Source: Luteolibacter luteus
GTDB taxonomy: Bacteria > Verrucomicrobiota > Verrucomicrobiia > Verrucomicrobiales > Akkermansiaceae
Length of the DNA: 64,000 nucleotides
NCBI RefSeq assembly: GCF_012913485.1
Contig: NZ_CP051774.1
Span: 5,704,001 to 5,768,000, forward strand
Direction: 5' to 3'
How positions within the stretch are numbered: the first letter of the stretch is position 1; every line of letters begins with the position of its first letter. The translations under genes were made by a program, and so were the position numbers. This document shows positions 17,509-26,033 of the stretch, in pieces. The notes below the pieces were generated by a model, which had not been told where the DNA came from, searched no databases, and saw only the letters and a list, made by a program, of their open reading frames with translations.

Positions 17509-18714
17509 TCACGAATCGCTCGGCTTCTGCTTCTTGGCCTCGGCAGCGGCGGGACCTTCAGGCGTTGCGGCCGGTTTGATGACCTCCACGGGAGCTTCAT
17601 CAGGCGCGTAGGGGAGGCGGGTGATGGACAGCCAATCACCGGGCTCCAATCCTTCCCGGACAACCAGCACCTCCTCCGTCGACCAGATCGGGTCGATGGG
17701 AGTGCGGAGGATCATCGGGTTCTCCTTGTCCACCAGATAGATGCGGTTCACGCCGCGCAGGGCATGGCGGGGAAGGACGAAAACATCATTCAGCTTCACG
17801 CCTTCGATGCGGGCGCGGACCGGTTGGCCGATGAGCAAGGGGGGCTTGCCGGATTTCACGCTAAAGGGGTCTTGGATGCGCGCGATCGCGAAAAGTTCGC
17901 GGGAGGATTCATCGAGCGTTCCTTCGGTGCGGACGATGGTGGCCTCCCACTTCGGCGAGTTCTCACCGGCCACGGCATCCGTCAGCGTCACATTCACCGC
18001 GGGATCGCCCTCTTTTGAAGGCAGGCTCACGTAGGCAAGCTGGCGCGGGGAGAAGGGCAGGCGAATCTCGGCGAAGTCGGTGGCAAAAACTTCACCCAAC
18101 GCGGTGGAACCTCCGACTGCTTGGCCAAGTCCGATCACGCGTTTCTGCACGCGACCGTCGAAGGGTGCGCGGATCTTCGTTCGGTCCAGATCGCGCAGCG
18201 CTTGGTCGAGATCCGCTTGTGCTGCATCCACGTTGGCCTTCGCTTCCTTGAGTTGCGGCACGCGCAGGACGAGATCGGACGGCTCCTCATTGTAGCCGAG
18301 GTCGTCCCAGTTCAGGCGGGCTTGCTTGGCGCGTGCTTCTTCTTGGATCAGGGCCGCCTGCGCCCGTGCGAGGCCGGACTCGGCGGAGGATACGGCCACC
18401 TTGAAATCCGCAGGGTCGAGCTCGGCCAGCACGTCATCCTTTTTGAAAAAGGCACCGTCTTCGAAATTCGGATGGATCGCGGAAATCACTCCGGCGACCT
18501 GTGGCGTCACGGTGGTGGTATAGTGCGCGCGCACCGTGCCCTGGCTCTCCAGCATCACCGGGAAGGTGGTGCGCTGCAGCTCCATGATCTCGGTCTTCAG
18601 CAACTGGGGTGGGGCAGGCTCAGGCTTCGGCTCTTCCATAGGTGCCCCGAGGCGCCATGCGAGCAAGGCGCCGACGATGAGGACACAAACGGGAATGAGC
18701 AGGCGGAGGAGCAT
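17509..18714 (-). CDS. RND/HlyD-type periplasmic adaptor (membrane fusion protein)
   Basis: 401 residues. N-terminal signal anchor (LLRLLIPVCVLIVGALLAWRLG), then lipoyl half-motif 1 (VRAHYTTTVTPQVAGVISAIHPNFEDGAFFKKDDVLAELDP), a helical hairpin (~100-175), and lipoyl half 2 (TKIRAPFDGRVQKRVIGLGQ). Beta-barrel and membrane-proximal domains follow, plus an Ala/Pro/Lys-rich C-tail. It would bridge an inner-membrane pump and an outer-membrane channel. The OMF encoded 249 bases upstream on the same strand is the likely partner. No RND or ABC pump gene is adjacent, which is unusual for this gene class. Confidence 0.88.
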   Translation of the reverse strand: MLLRLLIPVCVLIVGALLAWRLGAPMEEPKPEPAPPQLLKTEIMELQRTTFPVMLESQGTVRAHYTTTVTPQVAGVISAIHPNFEDGAFFKKDDVLAELDPADFKVAVSSAESGLARAQAALIQEEARAKQARLNWDDLGYNEEPSDLVLRVPQLKEAKANVDAAQADLDQALRDLDRTKIRAPFDGRVQKRVIGLGQAVGGSTALGEVFATDFAEIRLPFSPRQLAYVSLPSKEGDPAVNVTLTDAVAGENSPKWEATIVRTEGTLDESSRELFAIARIQDPFSVKSGKPPLLIGQPVRARIEGVKLNDVFVLPRHALRGVNRIYLVDKENPMILRTPIDPIWSTEEVLVVREGLEPGDWLSITRLPYAPDEAPVEVIKPAATPEGPAAAEAKKQKPSDS

Positions 18715-18963
18715 CGGCAGAATCAGGAGGAAGGGAAAATGGACCGGGAACGGCGCTTTGCCAAATACGAAGGCGGGAGGAGGGGTTTGCGGACGATTTC
18801 GTCATCGCCGACCCGTTCAGGGCGAGGCATGAAATGGAGGGGGCGCAGCGGGATTTATTCCCGGGAACGTTTCAAAGATGGGGGGACGTTCTCCGATCTC
18901 CAAGCTGTTGAAGAGGCGGAGGGTAGATCCGGAAAACCGGAGCACCCGTCCCCATCAACTCAT

Positions 18964-20409
18964 TTACTTGTACACCTCTGTTTTGAAATCCCCGCCGAGG
19001 GCGAGATGCAGATCGATCCGATTCTGCAGCCGTTCGTTTCTCAACCGGATCAGGGAGCCCCGTGCATTCGTCGCGCGGCTCTGCGACTCCAGCACGCGGA
19101 GGATGTCGTCGTTCACCCCATCCGAGTAATCCCGCGCGGCTTGCTTCTGCGCGAGCGAGGCCTGCTCGACCTCCTTCAAAAGGTAGCTTTCCTGCTCGGC
19201 TAGGGAGGCGTCCGCCCCCAAGGCTGATTCCACCTCGCGGAAAGCTTCAAGCGCGGTCTGGGAGTAATCATGCACCGAGGCTTCATTCGCGGCGAGGGCA
19301 CCCCGGGCATTCGCGGAAAGCGCACCGCCTTCATAGATGGCCTGGCTGAAGTTTGCCGCGACCGAGGTGGCGAGGAAGGAGGGATCTAGAAAATTCGCGA
19401 AGCGTGATACAGGTGTGCCGGTGCTGGCAGTCAGCGCCAAGCTGGGCAGCATCGCCTTGCGCGCGGCATCGGCACGCTTGGCGCTGGCGAAGAGTTCCGC
19501 GCGGGCGATCGCGAGATCGGGGCGGCGCTCGATGAGATCGGCGGGCAAGCCCGCGGGCACCTGCCTTTTCAGAACCGGCAGTTCGCGGCTGCCTCGAGCC
19601 TCGGCGGAGGGATAGCGTCCCACGATTATCTCGAAGGAGCGCGCGGCTTCATCGCGGGCCAGCTGGGTGGCTTTCACCGCGCGTTCTGCCGCGGCCACGT
19701 TGGTGCGACCCAGCTGGACATCCAATGCTCCTTGGCCGGCCCCTCCCTTGAAGAGTCGCTCGGTGATGGAAAGCACCCGCGTGTTCGAATCGAGCGTGGT
19801 GTGAGCTAATTCAAGCAACTGTTCGGCAGCGATGAGATTGCACCAGGCCTTCGCCGCATTTGCAGCGAGAGAAAGCCGCGCCCCGCGGAAACTCGCTTGC
19901 GCCGCTGCGAAGTCGGCATCGTCCGCGGTCTTGAGATCGCGAAGGCGGCCCCAGACATCGACCTCCCAAGACGCGGCGAGTGTCAGGCCGTAGCGCTCGC
20001 TTTCTGAAGCGGGTGCTTTCCCGTTTTCGGTGACGGAGTAACCGGCTGAGCCATCCACTCCGACCCGAGGGAGCAGGCGGGCTTTGCCGACGATGTTCGA
20101 TTCCTTCGCCTGTTTCATCCGGGCGCCGGCGGCTTTCAGATCCTGGTTGTGCGCCAGAGCTTCATCCACGGCCCGATGCATCCCGGCATCGCTGAAATCC
20201 GAGAGCCAACCGGTGCTGATTCGGCCGTCATTTCCGGTGGATGCAGATTTCCAAGAGGCCGGAGCAGCGACTTCCACGCGCTCCCGGGCGGCGTCAAATT
20301 GCAGTCCATTGCAGGAAACCAGAGGAAATCCGGCGATCGCGGGAATGGCTGCAAGCGCTGCAGGCGGGAGGAAAACGCTGCGTTTCTGGATCCGGGAATT
20401 CCGTTGCAT
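18964..20409 (-). CDS. NodT-family outer-membrane efflux lipoprotein (TolC-like)
   Basis: 481 residues. Lipobox LVSC after a hydrophobic signal. The two tandem TolC-type repeats are visible as the paired motifs AASWEVDVWGRLRDL and LIERRPDLAIARAELFASAKRADAARKAMLPSLALTAS, with coiled-coil helices between. It forms a trimeric outer-membrane channel and tunnel. It is the first gene on this minus-strand unit, with the MFP after it. Its start lies only 32 bases from the divergent GTG start of the retropepsin-like protein. Confidence 0.88.
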   Translation of the reverse strand: MQRNSRIQKRSVFLPPAALAAIPAIAGFPLVSCNGLQFDAARERVEVAAPASWKSASTGNDGRISTGWLSDFSDAGMHRAVDEALAHNQDLKAAGARMKQAKESNIVGKARLLPRVGVDGSAGYSVTENGKAPASESERYGLTLAASWEVDVWGRLRDLKTADDADFAAAQASFRGARLSLAANAAKAWCNLIAAEQLLELAHTTLDSNTRVLSITERLFKGGAGQGALDVQLGRTNVAAAERAVKATQLARDEAARSFEIIVGRYPSAEARGSRELPVLKRQVPAGLPADLIERRPDLAIARAELFASAKRADAARKAMLPSLALTASTGTPVSRFANFLDPSFLATSVAANFSQAIYEGGALSANARGALAANEASVHDYSQTALEAFREVESALGADASLAEQESYLLKEVEQASLAQKQAARDYSDGVNDDILRVLESQSRATNARGSLIRLRNERLQNRIDLHLALGGDFKTEVYK

Positions 20410-20441
20410 TTCGTAACTTCTGCTGTTGATAGTCGGCCCGC

Positions 20442-21338
20442 GTGACCTTCGAAAGAAAAGCCCTTACGTCCCTTGCACTGGCGCTCTGTCTGCTGGCTCC
20501 GGAAGGACTTTCCGCAGCCGCGGATACCCAGAAAACCGAGACTGCGGAGAAGGCAACCGAGACTCCGGCCAAGGGCAAGGAAGAAGCTCCGGCTCCTGCC
20601 AAGCTGAAGGAGGCTGTAGCGCCCGCCAACGGCACGAAGGAAGCCAAGCCTGCCGCGCCGAATGGCAAGGCTGCCCCGAAGCCCGCAGTCGCTGAAGGAT
20701 CCAAGCCTGCCGCCGAACCAGCGAAGCCTGCGGCGAACGGGAAGGACACGAAGCCAGCCGGGGAGAAGGCCGAGATGACCAAGGGCGAGACGGCCAAGGA
20801 AACCGCCGCGCCGGAGGAGGAGCCAGCCACCGAGGAGGAGGATGAGGCCATGGCCGAGCGCAAGGAGGCGGAAGCCACCGCGGTCGCGCGTCCGGTTTCG
20901 TCGGACCCGGTGCAGGTCTATGGCTGGCGCGAATGGGTGCTCATCGGGAATCTGGAGATGAAGATGCCCGCAAAGCTGGATACGGGGGCTCTGACGAGTT
21001 CGATCCATGCGGAAGAGAAGGAGCTTTTCGAACGCGATGGGAAAAAGTGGGTCCGCTTCATCGTGACGGATCCTGGTGAGAAGAATTCTCCACGCACGCG
21101 GGTGGAAGCCCCGCTGGTTCGCATCGCCCACATCAAGGAGCCCGGTGGCAAGTCCGTGGCTCGCGAGGTGGTGCGGCTGAACTTCACGATTGGCGAGCGC
21201 AAGATGCGCGCTGACTTCACCTTGAACAACCGGAGCAACATGCTGAGCCCGGTCCTGATCGGACGCACCACGATCAAGGAGATCGGATTGGTGGATCCCA
21301 GCCGTGCTTATCTGGCGGATCAGAAGATCATGCGTTGA
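20442..21338 (+). CDS. Exported retropepsin-like protease (ATP-dependent zinc protease family, PF05618/RimB-like)
   Basis: 298 residues from a GTG start. Signal peptide (KALTSLALALCLLAPEGLSAAA), then a ~125-residue low-complexity Ala/Lys/Pro/Glu linker (~28-150), then the PF05618 domain (~155-298). Key motif K-L-D-T-G-A at D180-T181-G182 is the retropepsin-type aspartic triad; downstream LNNRSNMLSPVLIGRTTI is the family's second block. The family is often annotated as zinc protease, but the D-T-G motif argues for an aspartyl fold. Relatives sit beside RimK-like ligases. Here the next two genes are the inactive-transglutaminase 7TM protein and an ATP-grasp ligase. The signal peptide places the protease outside the cytoplasm. 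Substrate unknown. Confidence 0.82.
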   Translation: MTFERKALTSLALALCLLAPEGLSAAADTQKTETAEKATETPAKGKEEAPAPAKLKEAVAPANGTKEAKPAAPNGKAAPKPAVAEGSKPAAEPAKPAANGKDTKPAGEKAEMTKGETAKETAAPEEEPATEEEDEAMAERKEAEATAVARPVSSDPVQVYGWREWVLIGNLEMKMPAKLDTGALTSSIHAEEKELFERDGKKWVRFIVTDPGEKNSPRTRVEAPLVRIAHIKEPGGKSVAREVVRLNFTIGERKMRADFTLNNRSNMLSPVLIGRTTIKEIGLVDPSRAYLADQKIMR

Positions 21339-21365
21339 TTCGATTGGTCCTGTCCGGGCTTCCTC

Positions 21366-22901
21366 ATGGCATCGCGCATCAAACTGCTTTTCGTCGTCAT
21401 CGTCCTGGTGCTGATCGGCGGCGGGATAGCGGCTTATAAAAATGCCGTCCTCGGCTTGCCACTTCGTGCGGGTTATCTGCCGCCGGAGTGGATGATCGAG
21501 GCGAAGCTGACCTTCCTCGCGGATGACGAGAAGGTGCGTGCGGAGCTTTCGATTCCTGCGGCGGCGGTCGATGAAGGCTTGAGTCCCGAAGCGGGGTCGG
21601 TCGGCTATAATTATTACGTCGAGAAGGATCAGGGTGAATACACCGCGGTGTGGACCTCTGAAAAACAGAGCCAGAATCAGGCACTCTACTACCGGATCAA
21701 TTTCCTCGATCGCAAGAAGAGCGGCGGCGAACCCATCCCGCATCCCGGCGGTGGATTCCCGGTTCCGGAGAGCCCCGGCTTTTCCGGAGCGCTGGAAGAT
21801 GGTGCGAAGCGCGTGATCCAGCGCGCGAAGGCCGTGTCTGCGGATCCCGATTCCCTTTTCGTCGGGATTTTCCGCGAGGTCGTGGCCATCCAGTCATCGC
21901 AGGAGATCGGCCTGTTGCGTGCGCGCTATGAAGATGAAGCCGGGCGTGGTGCGCTGACGGTGCTGGGCATCGATCTGCTGAACATGGCAGGAGTGCCGGC
22001 GCGCCTCGCTTATGGGGTGAAGCTGGAAGAGGCGCGCGGCGGGCAGCAGCCTACGCGCTTGGTCGAGTATTATGACGGTGCCTACTGGAAGGTGCGGGAC
22101 CCTGATGATCCGGGATCGACCCTCGATCCCTCGAAGATCTTCGTGTGGCACCGCGGTGGAGGTGCGCTTTTCGAAGTGACGGGCGGTGAGTCGTCAAAGC
22201 TGAGCTTCACGGTGACGCGCGATTTCATCCGTCCGGCGGAGATGGCAAACCTAAGGGAGTCGCCGCTGGTGATTTCCACGATCTTCGGTCTCCCTGCGTC
22301 CGAGCGTGATGTCTTCCGCTATGTGGTGCTGATTCCCCTGGGGGCATTCGTGGTGGTGGTGATGCGGAATCTTGTGGGCATTGCCACGCTGGGCACGTTC
22401 ATGCCGGTGCTGCTGGCGCTCGCTCTGCTGGAGATGAAGTTGGAGAGCGGTTTGATCATGTTTACCGTGATCGTGACCGTAGGCCTGTGGATCCGCTTCC
22501 TGCTATCGCGACTGAACATGCTCGTGGTCCCGCGCGTGGCGGCATGTGTGGTGATCGTGACCTTGCTGATGATGGTGCTGAGCGTGGTGAGCTACCGGTT
22601 GGGGATGATGGATGGTCTCCGGATCACGCTTTTCCCGATGATCATTCTCGCTTGGACCATCGAGCGCATGTCGCTGATTTGGGAAGAGGAAGGCAAGCGC
22701 TCGGCCATCATGCAGGTGGGCGGTTCCGTGCTAGTCGCGGTGATTGCCTATTCCTTCATGAGCGTCCCGCAGGTGAAGTATTGGGCCTTCTACTTCCCCG
22801 AGCTGCTGCTGGTGTTGTTGGCCTGCATCATCCTGATCGGACGTTATACGGGTTACCGTTTGTCGGAGCTGGTGCGCTTCCGGGATTTCAAGGAGGTTTG
22901 A
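21366..22901 (+). CDS. Inactive transglutaminase fused to seven transmembrane helices (UUP1 / 7TM_transglut family)
   Basis: 511 residues. N-terminal signal anchor (LLFVVIVLVLIGGGIAAY), an extracytoplasmic domain (~30-310) with a transglutaminase-like core (VLGIDLLNMAGVPARLAYG...YYDGAYWKVRDPDD), then about seven helices (~318-500) and a short cytoplasmic tail. The positions normally occupied by the catalytic Cys and His of transglutaminases are not Cys or His here, so the domain should bind rather than cleave or cross-link peptides. The gene lies 27 bases after the retropepsin gene and 195 bases before the ATP-grasp gene. This neighbourhood is conserved in many Gram-negative bacteria; its product has not been established as far as I know. 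Confidence 0.85.
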   Translation: MASRIKLLFVVIVLVLIGGGIAAYKNAVLGLPLRAGYLPPEWMIEAKLTFLADDEKVRAELSIPAAAVDEGLSPEAGSVGYNYYVEKDQGEYTAVWTSEKQSQNQALYYRINFLDRKKSGGEPIPHPGGGFPVPESPGFSGALEDGAKRVIQRAKAVSADPDSLFVGIFREVVAIQSSQEIGLLRARYEDEAGRGALTVLGIDLLNMAGVPARLAYGVKLEEARGGQQPTRLVEYYDGAYWKVRDPDDPGSTLDPSKIFVWHRGGGALFEVTGGESSKLSFTVTRDFIRPAEMANLRESPLVISTIFGLPASERDVFRYVVLIPLGAFVVVVMRNLVGIATLGTFMPVLLALALLEMKLESGLIMFTVIVTVGLWIRFLLSRLNMLVVPRVAACVVIVTLLMMVLSVVSYRLGMMDGLRITLFPMIILAWTIERMSLIWEEEGKRSAIMQVGGSVLVAVIAYSFMSVPQVKYWAFYFPELLLVLLACIILIGRYTGYRLSELVRFRDFKEV

Positions 22902-22904
22902 AGG

Positions 22905-23092
22905 AGACTCAAGACTTGAAGACGCAAGAGCCAAGACTGGAGGCGAAACAGAAGATAAGAAGACCAAATCCAGAAGACCAGAGGAGATGAACTCATACCT
23001 TTCCCCTTGGTCTTCACCGTATCTTCCAGTGCTCCAAATCCCTTTCTCTCCTCAAGTCTTGCGTCTTGCGTCTTCAAGTCTTGAGTCCCTGC
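22905..23092. repeat. Long imperfect inverted repeat filling the 7TM / ATP-grasp spacer
   Basis: The left arm starts GACTCAAGACTTGAAGACGC at 22906 and the right arm ends with its exact complement near 23088, a 20-base match. Similarity continues inward through CAAGA.CAAGACT.GAGG and again at AGAAGAT..GAAGACCAA, so nearly the entire 195-base spacer folds on itself around ~23000. The words CAAGACTTGAAGACG and AAGACCA recur in each arm. Confidence 0.85.
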
Positions 23093-23096
23093 CTTT

Positions 23097-24080
23097 ATGA
23101 AACGTTGGTGGCACCGATGGATCCGCACTCCCGGCGAACTGCGCGCCATGGGGGTGGTGGGGATCAACATGCGGAACGCCCGCTTCCTGCTGCCGAACAA
23201 TCCGCGGAAGCTTTACGACCTCGTCGATAACAAGATCCGCACGAAGCAGCTGGCGATCGACCACAAGATGGCCGTCCCGGAAACGTATGCAGTGGTGCGA
23301 AACCCGCACGACACCTCGGTGCTGGAGAAGTTGCTGAAGGGTAGAGAATCTTTCGTAATCAAACCTGCCCGCGGTTCCGGTGGAAAGGGGGTGCTGGTCA
23401 TCGTGGCACGGGAAGGCGGCTATTTCATCAAGCCAAGCGGCTCGCGACTGACTCTCGATGAACTGAAGCATCATTGCTCGAATATTCTCGCGGGGCTCTT
23501 CAGCCTCGGGGGACGTCGCGACGTCGGCTTGATCGAATACCGCGTGCATCCGGCAAAGGTGCTGACGGAGATCAGTTTCCAAGGTGCGCCGGACATCCGT
23601 GTGGTGATGTTGAAGGGCTATCCGGTCATGGCCATGCTGCGGGCCGCGACGCGTGAGTCCGATGGCCGCGCGAACCTTCATCAGGGTGCCATTGGTATCG
23701 GTATCGATCTCGCGACAGGACGCACGGTGCGTGCGGTGCATCACGGTCATCCGATCGAGCGGCACCCGGACCTGAAGGTTCCGGTGGTGGGCGTGCAATT
23801 GCCCCACTGGGATGCGATCCTCGATATCGCGGTGACCTGCCACGAGATGACCCGCCTCGGTTATCTGGGCGTGGACATCATGATCGATGAGGATTTGGGC
23901 CCGCTGATGATCGAGGTGAACGCCCGTCCCGGCCTAGCCATCCAGCTTGCCAACGGTGTCGGCCTCATGAGGCGTTTGGAGCCAGCTCTGGAGAGATCAC
24001 AGAGCCATCCTCATGATAGCCACGACCAGAAGATCGCGTTTTCGCGGGAGGCATTCGGGGTGAAGCTTTCCGCGCCTTGA
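23097..24080 (+). CDS. RimK-like alpha-L-glutamate ligase family protein (ATP-grasp)
   Basis: 327 residues. The N-terminal helical region contains MRNARFLLPNNPRKLYDLVDNK. The ATP-grasp core shows FVIKPARGSGGKGVLVI (nucleotide-binding lysine and glycine loop, ~85-101), FQGAPDIRVVMLKGYPVMAMLR, and the metal-binding LGVDIMIDEDLGPLMIEVNARPGLAIQ. The fold joins a carboxylate to an amine with ATP, via an acyl phosphate. Gene-neighbourhood work on amidoligases grouped this protein with the inactive transglutaminase 7TM protein and the PF05618 protease. Here all three are in that order. It has no signal peptide, so it acts in the cytoplasm. The acceptor is unknown; calling it glutamate-specific is an extrapolation from RimK. 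Confidence 0.85.
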   Translation: MKRWWHRWIRTPGELRAMGVVGINMRNARFLLPNNPRKLYDLVDNKIRTKQLAIDHKMAVPETYAVVRNPHDTSVLEKLLKGRESFVIKPARGSGGKGVLVIVAREGGYFIKPSGSRLTLDELKHHCSNILAGLFSLGGRRDVGLIEYRVHPAKVLTEISFQGAPDIRVVMLKGYPVMAMLRAATRESDGRANLHQGAIGIGIDLATGRTVRAVHHGHPIERHPDLKVPVVGVQLPHWDAILDIAVTCHEMTRLGYLGVDIMIDEDLGPLMIEVNARPGLAIQLANGVGLMRRLEPALERSQSHPHDSHDQKIAFSREAFGVKLSAP

Positions 24081-24112
24081 CGGATGGACGATGAGCCGGG
24101 AGTCTTCCGGCG

Positions 24113-24796
24113 ATGTCCGATTCCGTGATCCAAGCCGTCAACCTTCACCGGAGCTACCGCATCGGGAAGAAGAGCATCGAGGTCCTTCACGGGATTGACC
24201 TGAATATCCGCCGGGGCGAGCGGGTTTTCCTCTGCGGGCCGAGTGGTGCGGGAAAGACAACTCTCCTTTATACCTTGGCCGGTCTGGAGAGACCAGAGCA
24301 GGGGAATGTGCACATCGATGGCACGGACCTCTACACCTTGGGGCCGAAAAAGCAGGCTGCCTTCCGGAATGCGAAGATCGGCTACATTTTCCAGAATTAC
24401 CTTCTGCTACCGGAGCTGACGGCACTCGAAAACGTGTTGGTCCCTGGCGCGATCGGCGGGAAGGACGAAACCGAGGCGGCGATGGCCGCCCTGACGCGCG
24501 TGGGGCTGGCAGATCGGGCCGATCACTTGCCCGCGGAGCTTTCCGGTGGCGAGCAGCAACGCGTGGCCATCGCGCGGGCGCTGGTGAATCATCCGCCGGT
24601 GTTGTTTGCGGATGAGCCGACCGGGAATCTCGATTCGCGGAACAGCACGGAAGTGATGGATCTTTTGCTGGGACTTGCAGCGGAAAGCGGGACCACCCTG
24701 GTGGTGGTGACGCATGACGAACACTTGGCCACAAGAGGGGACCGTACGCTCATCATCAAGGATGGGAGCATCACCGATGCGGCGGCACTCGCGTAG
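24113..24796 (+). CDS. ABC transporter ATPase, LolD/MacB type
   Basis: 227 residues with intact Walker A (GPSGAGKTT), Q-loop (FQNYLLLPELTALENV), signature (LSGGEQQRVAIARAL), Walker B and D-loop (LFADEPTGNLD) and H-loop (VVTHD). The class energises FtsX-type permeases for lipoprotein release or efflux. No permease is adjacent. It follows the ATP-grasp gene by 32 bases on the same strand, so it may be co-transcribed with the protease/7TM/ligase genes, but a functional link is only suggested by position. It converges on pyrD. Confidence 0.88.
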   Translation: MSDSVIQAVNLHRSYRIGKKSIEVLHGIDLNIRRGERVFLCGPSGAGKTTLLYTLAGLERPEQGNVHIDGTDLYTLGPKKQAAFRNAKIGYIFQNYLLLPELTALENVLVPGAIGGKDETEAAMAALTRVGLADRADHLPAELSGGEQQRVAIARALVNHPPVLFADEPTGNLDSRNSTEVMDLLLGLAAESGTTLVVVTHDEHLATRGDRTLIIKDGSITDAAALA

Positions 24797-24827
24797 GTTC
24801 CATGCTCGGGCTTGAGGGTCGTGCCTG

Positions 24828-25928
24828 CTAGGGCCGGGATGCGAGTGGCAGGCGATCCAGTGCCTGCGCGCATTCCTGAACGAGGCGCGGGCCTTGATAG
24901 ATGAAGGCGGAGTAGATCTGCACAAGGCTGGCCCCGGCTTCGATCTTGTCCACCGCATCCTGGGCGCAGGAGATGCCTCCGACGCCGATGATCGGAATCT
25001 TGCTCCCGAACTCGGAAGCGAAGGCGCGGATGATTTCCGTGCTGCGCTGCGTCAGAGGTCGGCCGGAGAGGCCGCCGGCTTCATTGGCGCGCGGGTGACC
25101 TGCCACGGGGGCTCGATCAAGCGTGGTATTGGTGGCGATGAGTCCATCCAGCCCGCCATCCAGAAACACGCGGGCAAGGGCGCTGACATGTGGTGGATCG
25201 AGATCCGGTGCCACCTTGAAGAGCAGAGGCACCTTTTTTCCATATCGCTTGGCGAGGTGCTCCTGCTCTTTCTTGAGCTGGGCCAAAAGGCGGGCCGATG
25301 CTTCCTCGCCCTGCAAGTCGCGTAGGCCGGGAGTGTTCGGCGAGGAAAGATTCACCACGATGTAATCCGCCACCGGATAGGCGGCAGTCAGGCAGGCGAG
25401 GTAATCGTCCGCAGCGTTCTCGTTCGGCGTATCCTTGTTCTTGCCGATGTTGAAGCCGACGATCCCTTCGAAGTCCTTTGATGCGCGGACATTCGCCACG
25501 CCGGCTTCGATACCTGGATTGTTAAAGCCCATCCGGTTGATGATCGCTTCATGCTGGATCAGGCGGAAGAGGCGCGGCTTGGGATTCCCGGCCTGGGGGC
25601 GGGGAGTGATCGTGCCGATCTCGACGAAGCCGAAGCCGAGGCGGCCCAGGGCGTCGATGGTATTTCCTTCTTTGTCGAGACCTGCGGCGAGGCCCACGCG
25701 GTTCGGGAACTTGAGCCCCATGACCTCGACCGGGGCGACGAAGTCGGGGGCCGGGAAAAGCAGCTTTAGCACGCCGGCGCTCTCCGCAGCCCGCAGTCCG
25801 CGCAGGCTCAGGTGGTGGGCGGTCTCTGCATCGAATTGGAAAAGCAGCGAACGGGCGATGTCGTATGCGTCGGGCACGGCCCGAGCGTGAATGCCCGCGC
25901 TCCGGCGGCCAATGCAGAAATCTGCCAC
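24828..25928 (-). CDS. pyrD: Dihydroorotate dehydrogenase (quinone), class 2
   Basis: 366 residues. FMN-binding and catalytic segments: GLAAGLDKEGNTIDALGRLGFGFVEIGTITPRPQ, GFNIGKNKDT, and NLSSPNTPGLR carrying the class 2 catalytic Ser. C-terminal NTTLDR and GVGGI/GASLVQIYSAFIYQGP phosphate-binding loop. The N-terminal helical extension (AYDIARSLLFQFDAETAHHLSLRGL) is the membrane-associating quinone tunnel of class 2 enzymes. It oxidises dihydroorotate to orotate in pyrimidine synthesis. The true start may be GTG 25877 (MPDAYDIARSLLF), which gives the usual class 2 N-terminus. Confidence 0.93.
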   Translation of the reverse strand: MADFCIGRRSAGIHARAVPDAYDIARSLLFQFDAETAHHLSLRGLRAAESAGVLKLLFPAPDFVAPVEVMGLKFPNRVGLAAGLDKEGNTIDALGRLGFGFVEIGTITPRPQAGNPKPRLFRLIQHEAIINRMGFNNPGIEAGVANVRASKDFEGIVGFNIGKNKDTPNENAADDYLACLTAAYPVADYIVVNLSSPNTPGLRDLQGEEASARLLAQLKKEQEHLAKRYGKKVPLLFKVAPDLDPPHVSALARVFLDGGLDGLIATNTTLDRAPVAGHPRANEAGGLSGRPLTQRSTEIIRAFASEFGSKIPIIGVGGISCAQDAVDKIEAGASLVQIYSAFIYQGPRLVQECAQALDRLPLASRP

Positions 25929-26033
25929 GAATCGAATCCAAGCGCAGCGGGGAGGGGAGAGGAGGGGATTGATTTCAAAGGATCATCTCCCTATCACATC
26001 GGGGAATCCATTGCCGGTCCCGGGCCTTCAAGC

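Noticed and set aside
20136-21743. 535-codon minus-strand frame spanning three genes
   Set aside because: Overlaps two recognised genes and a divergent intergenic region; composition is that of a shadow.
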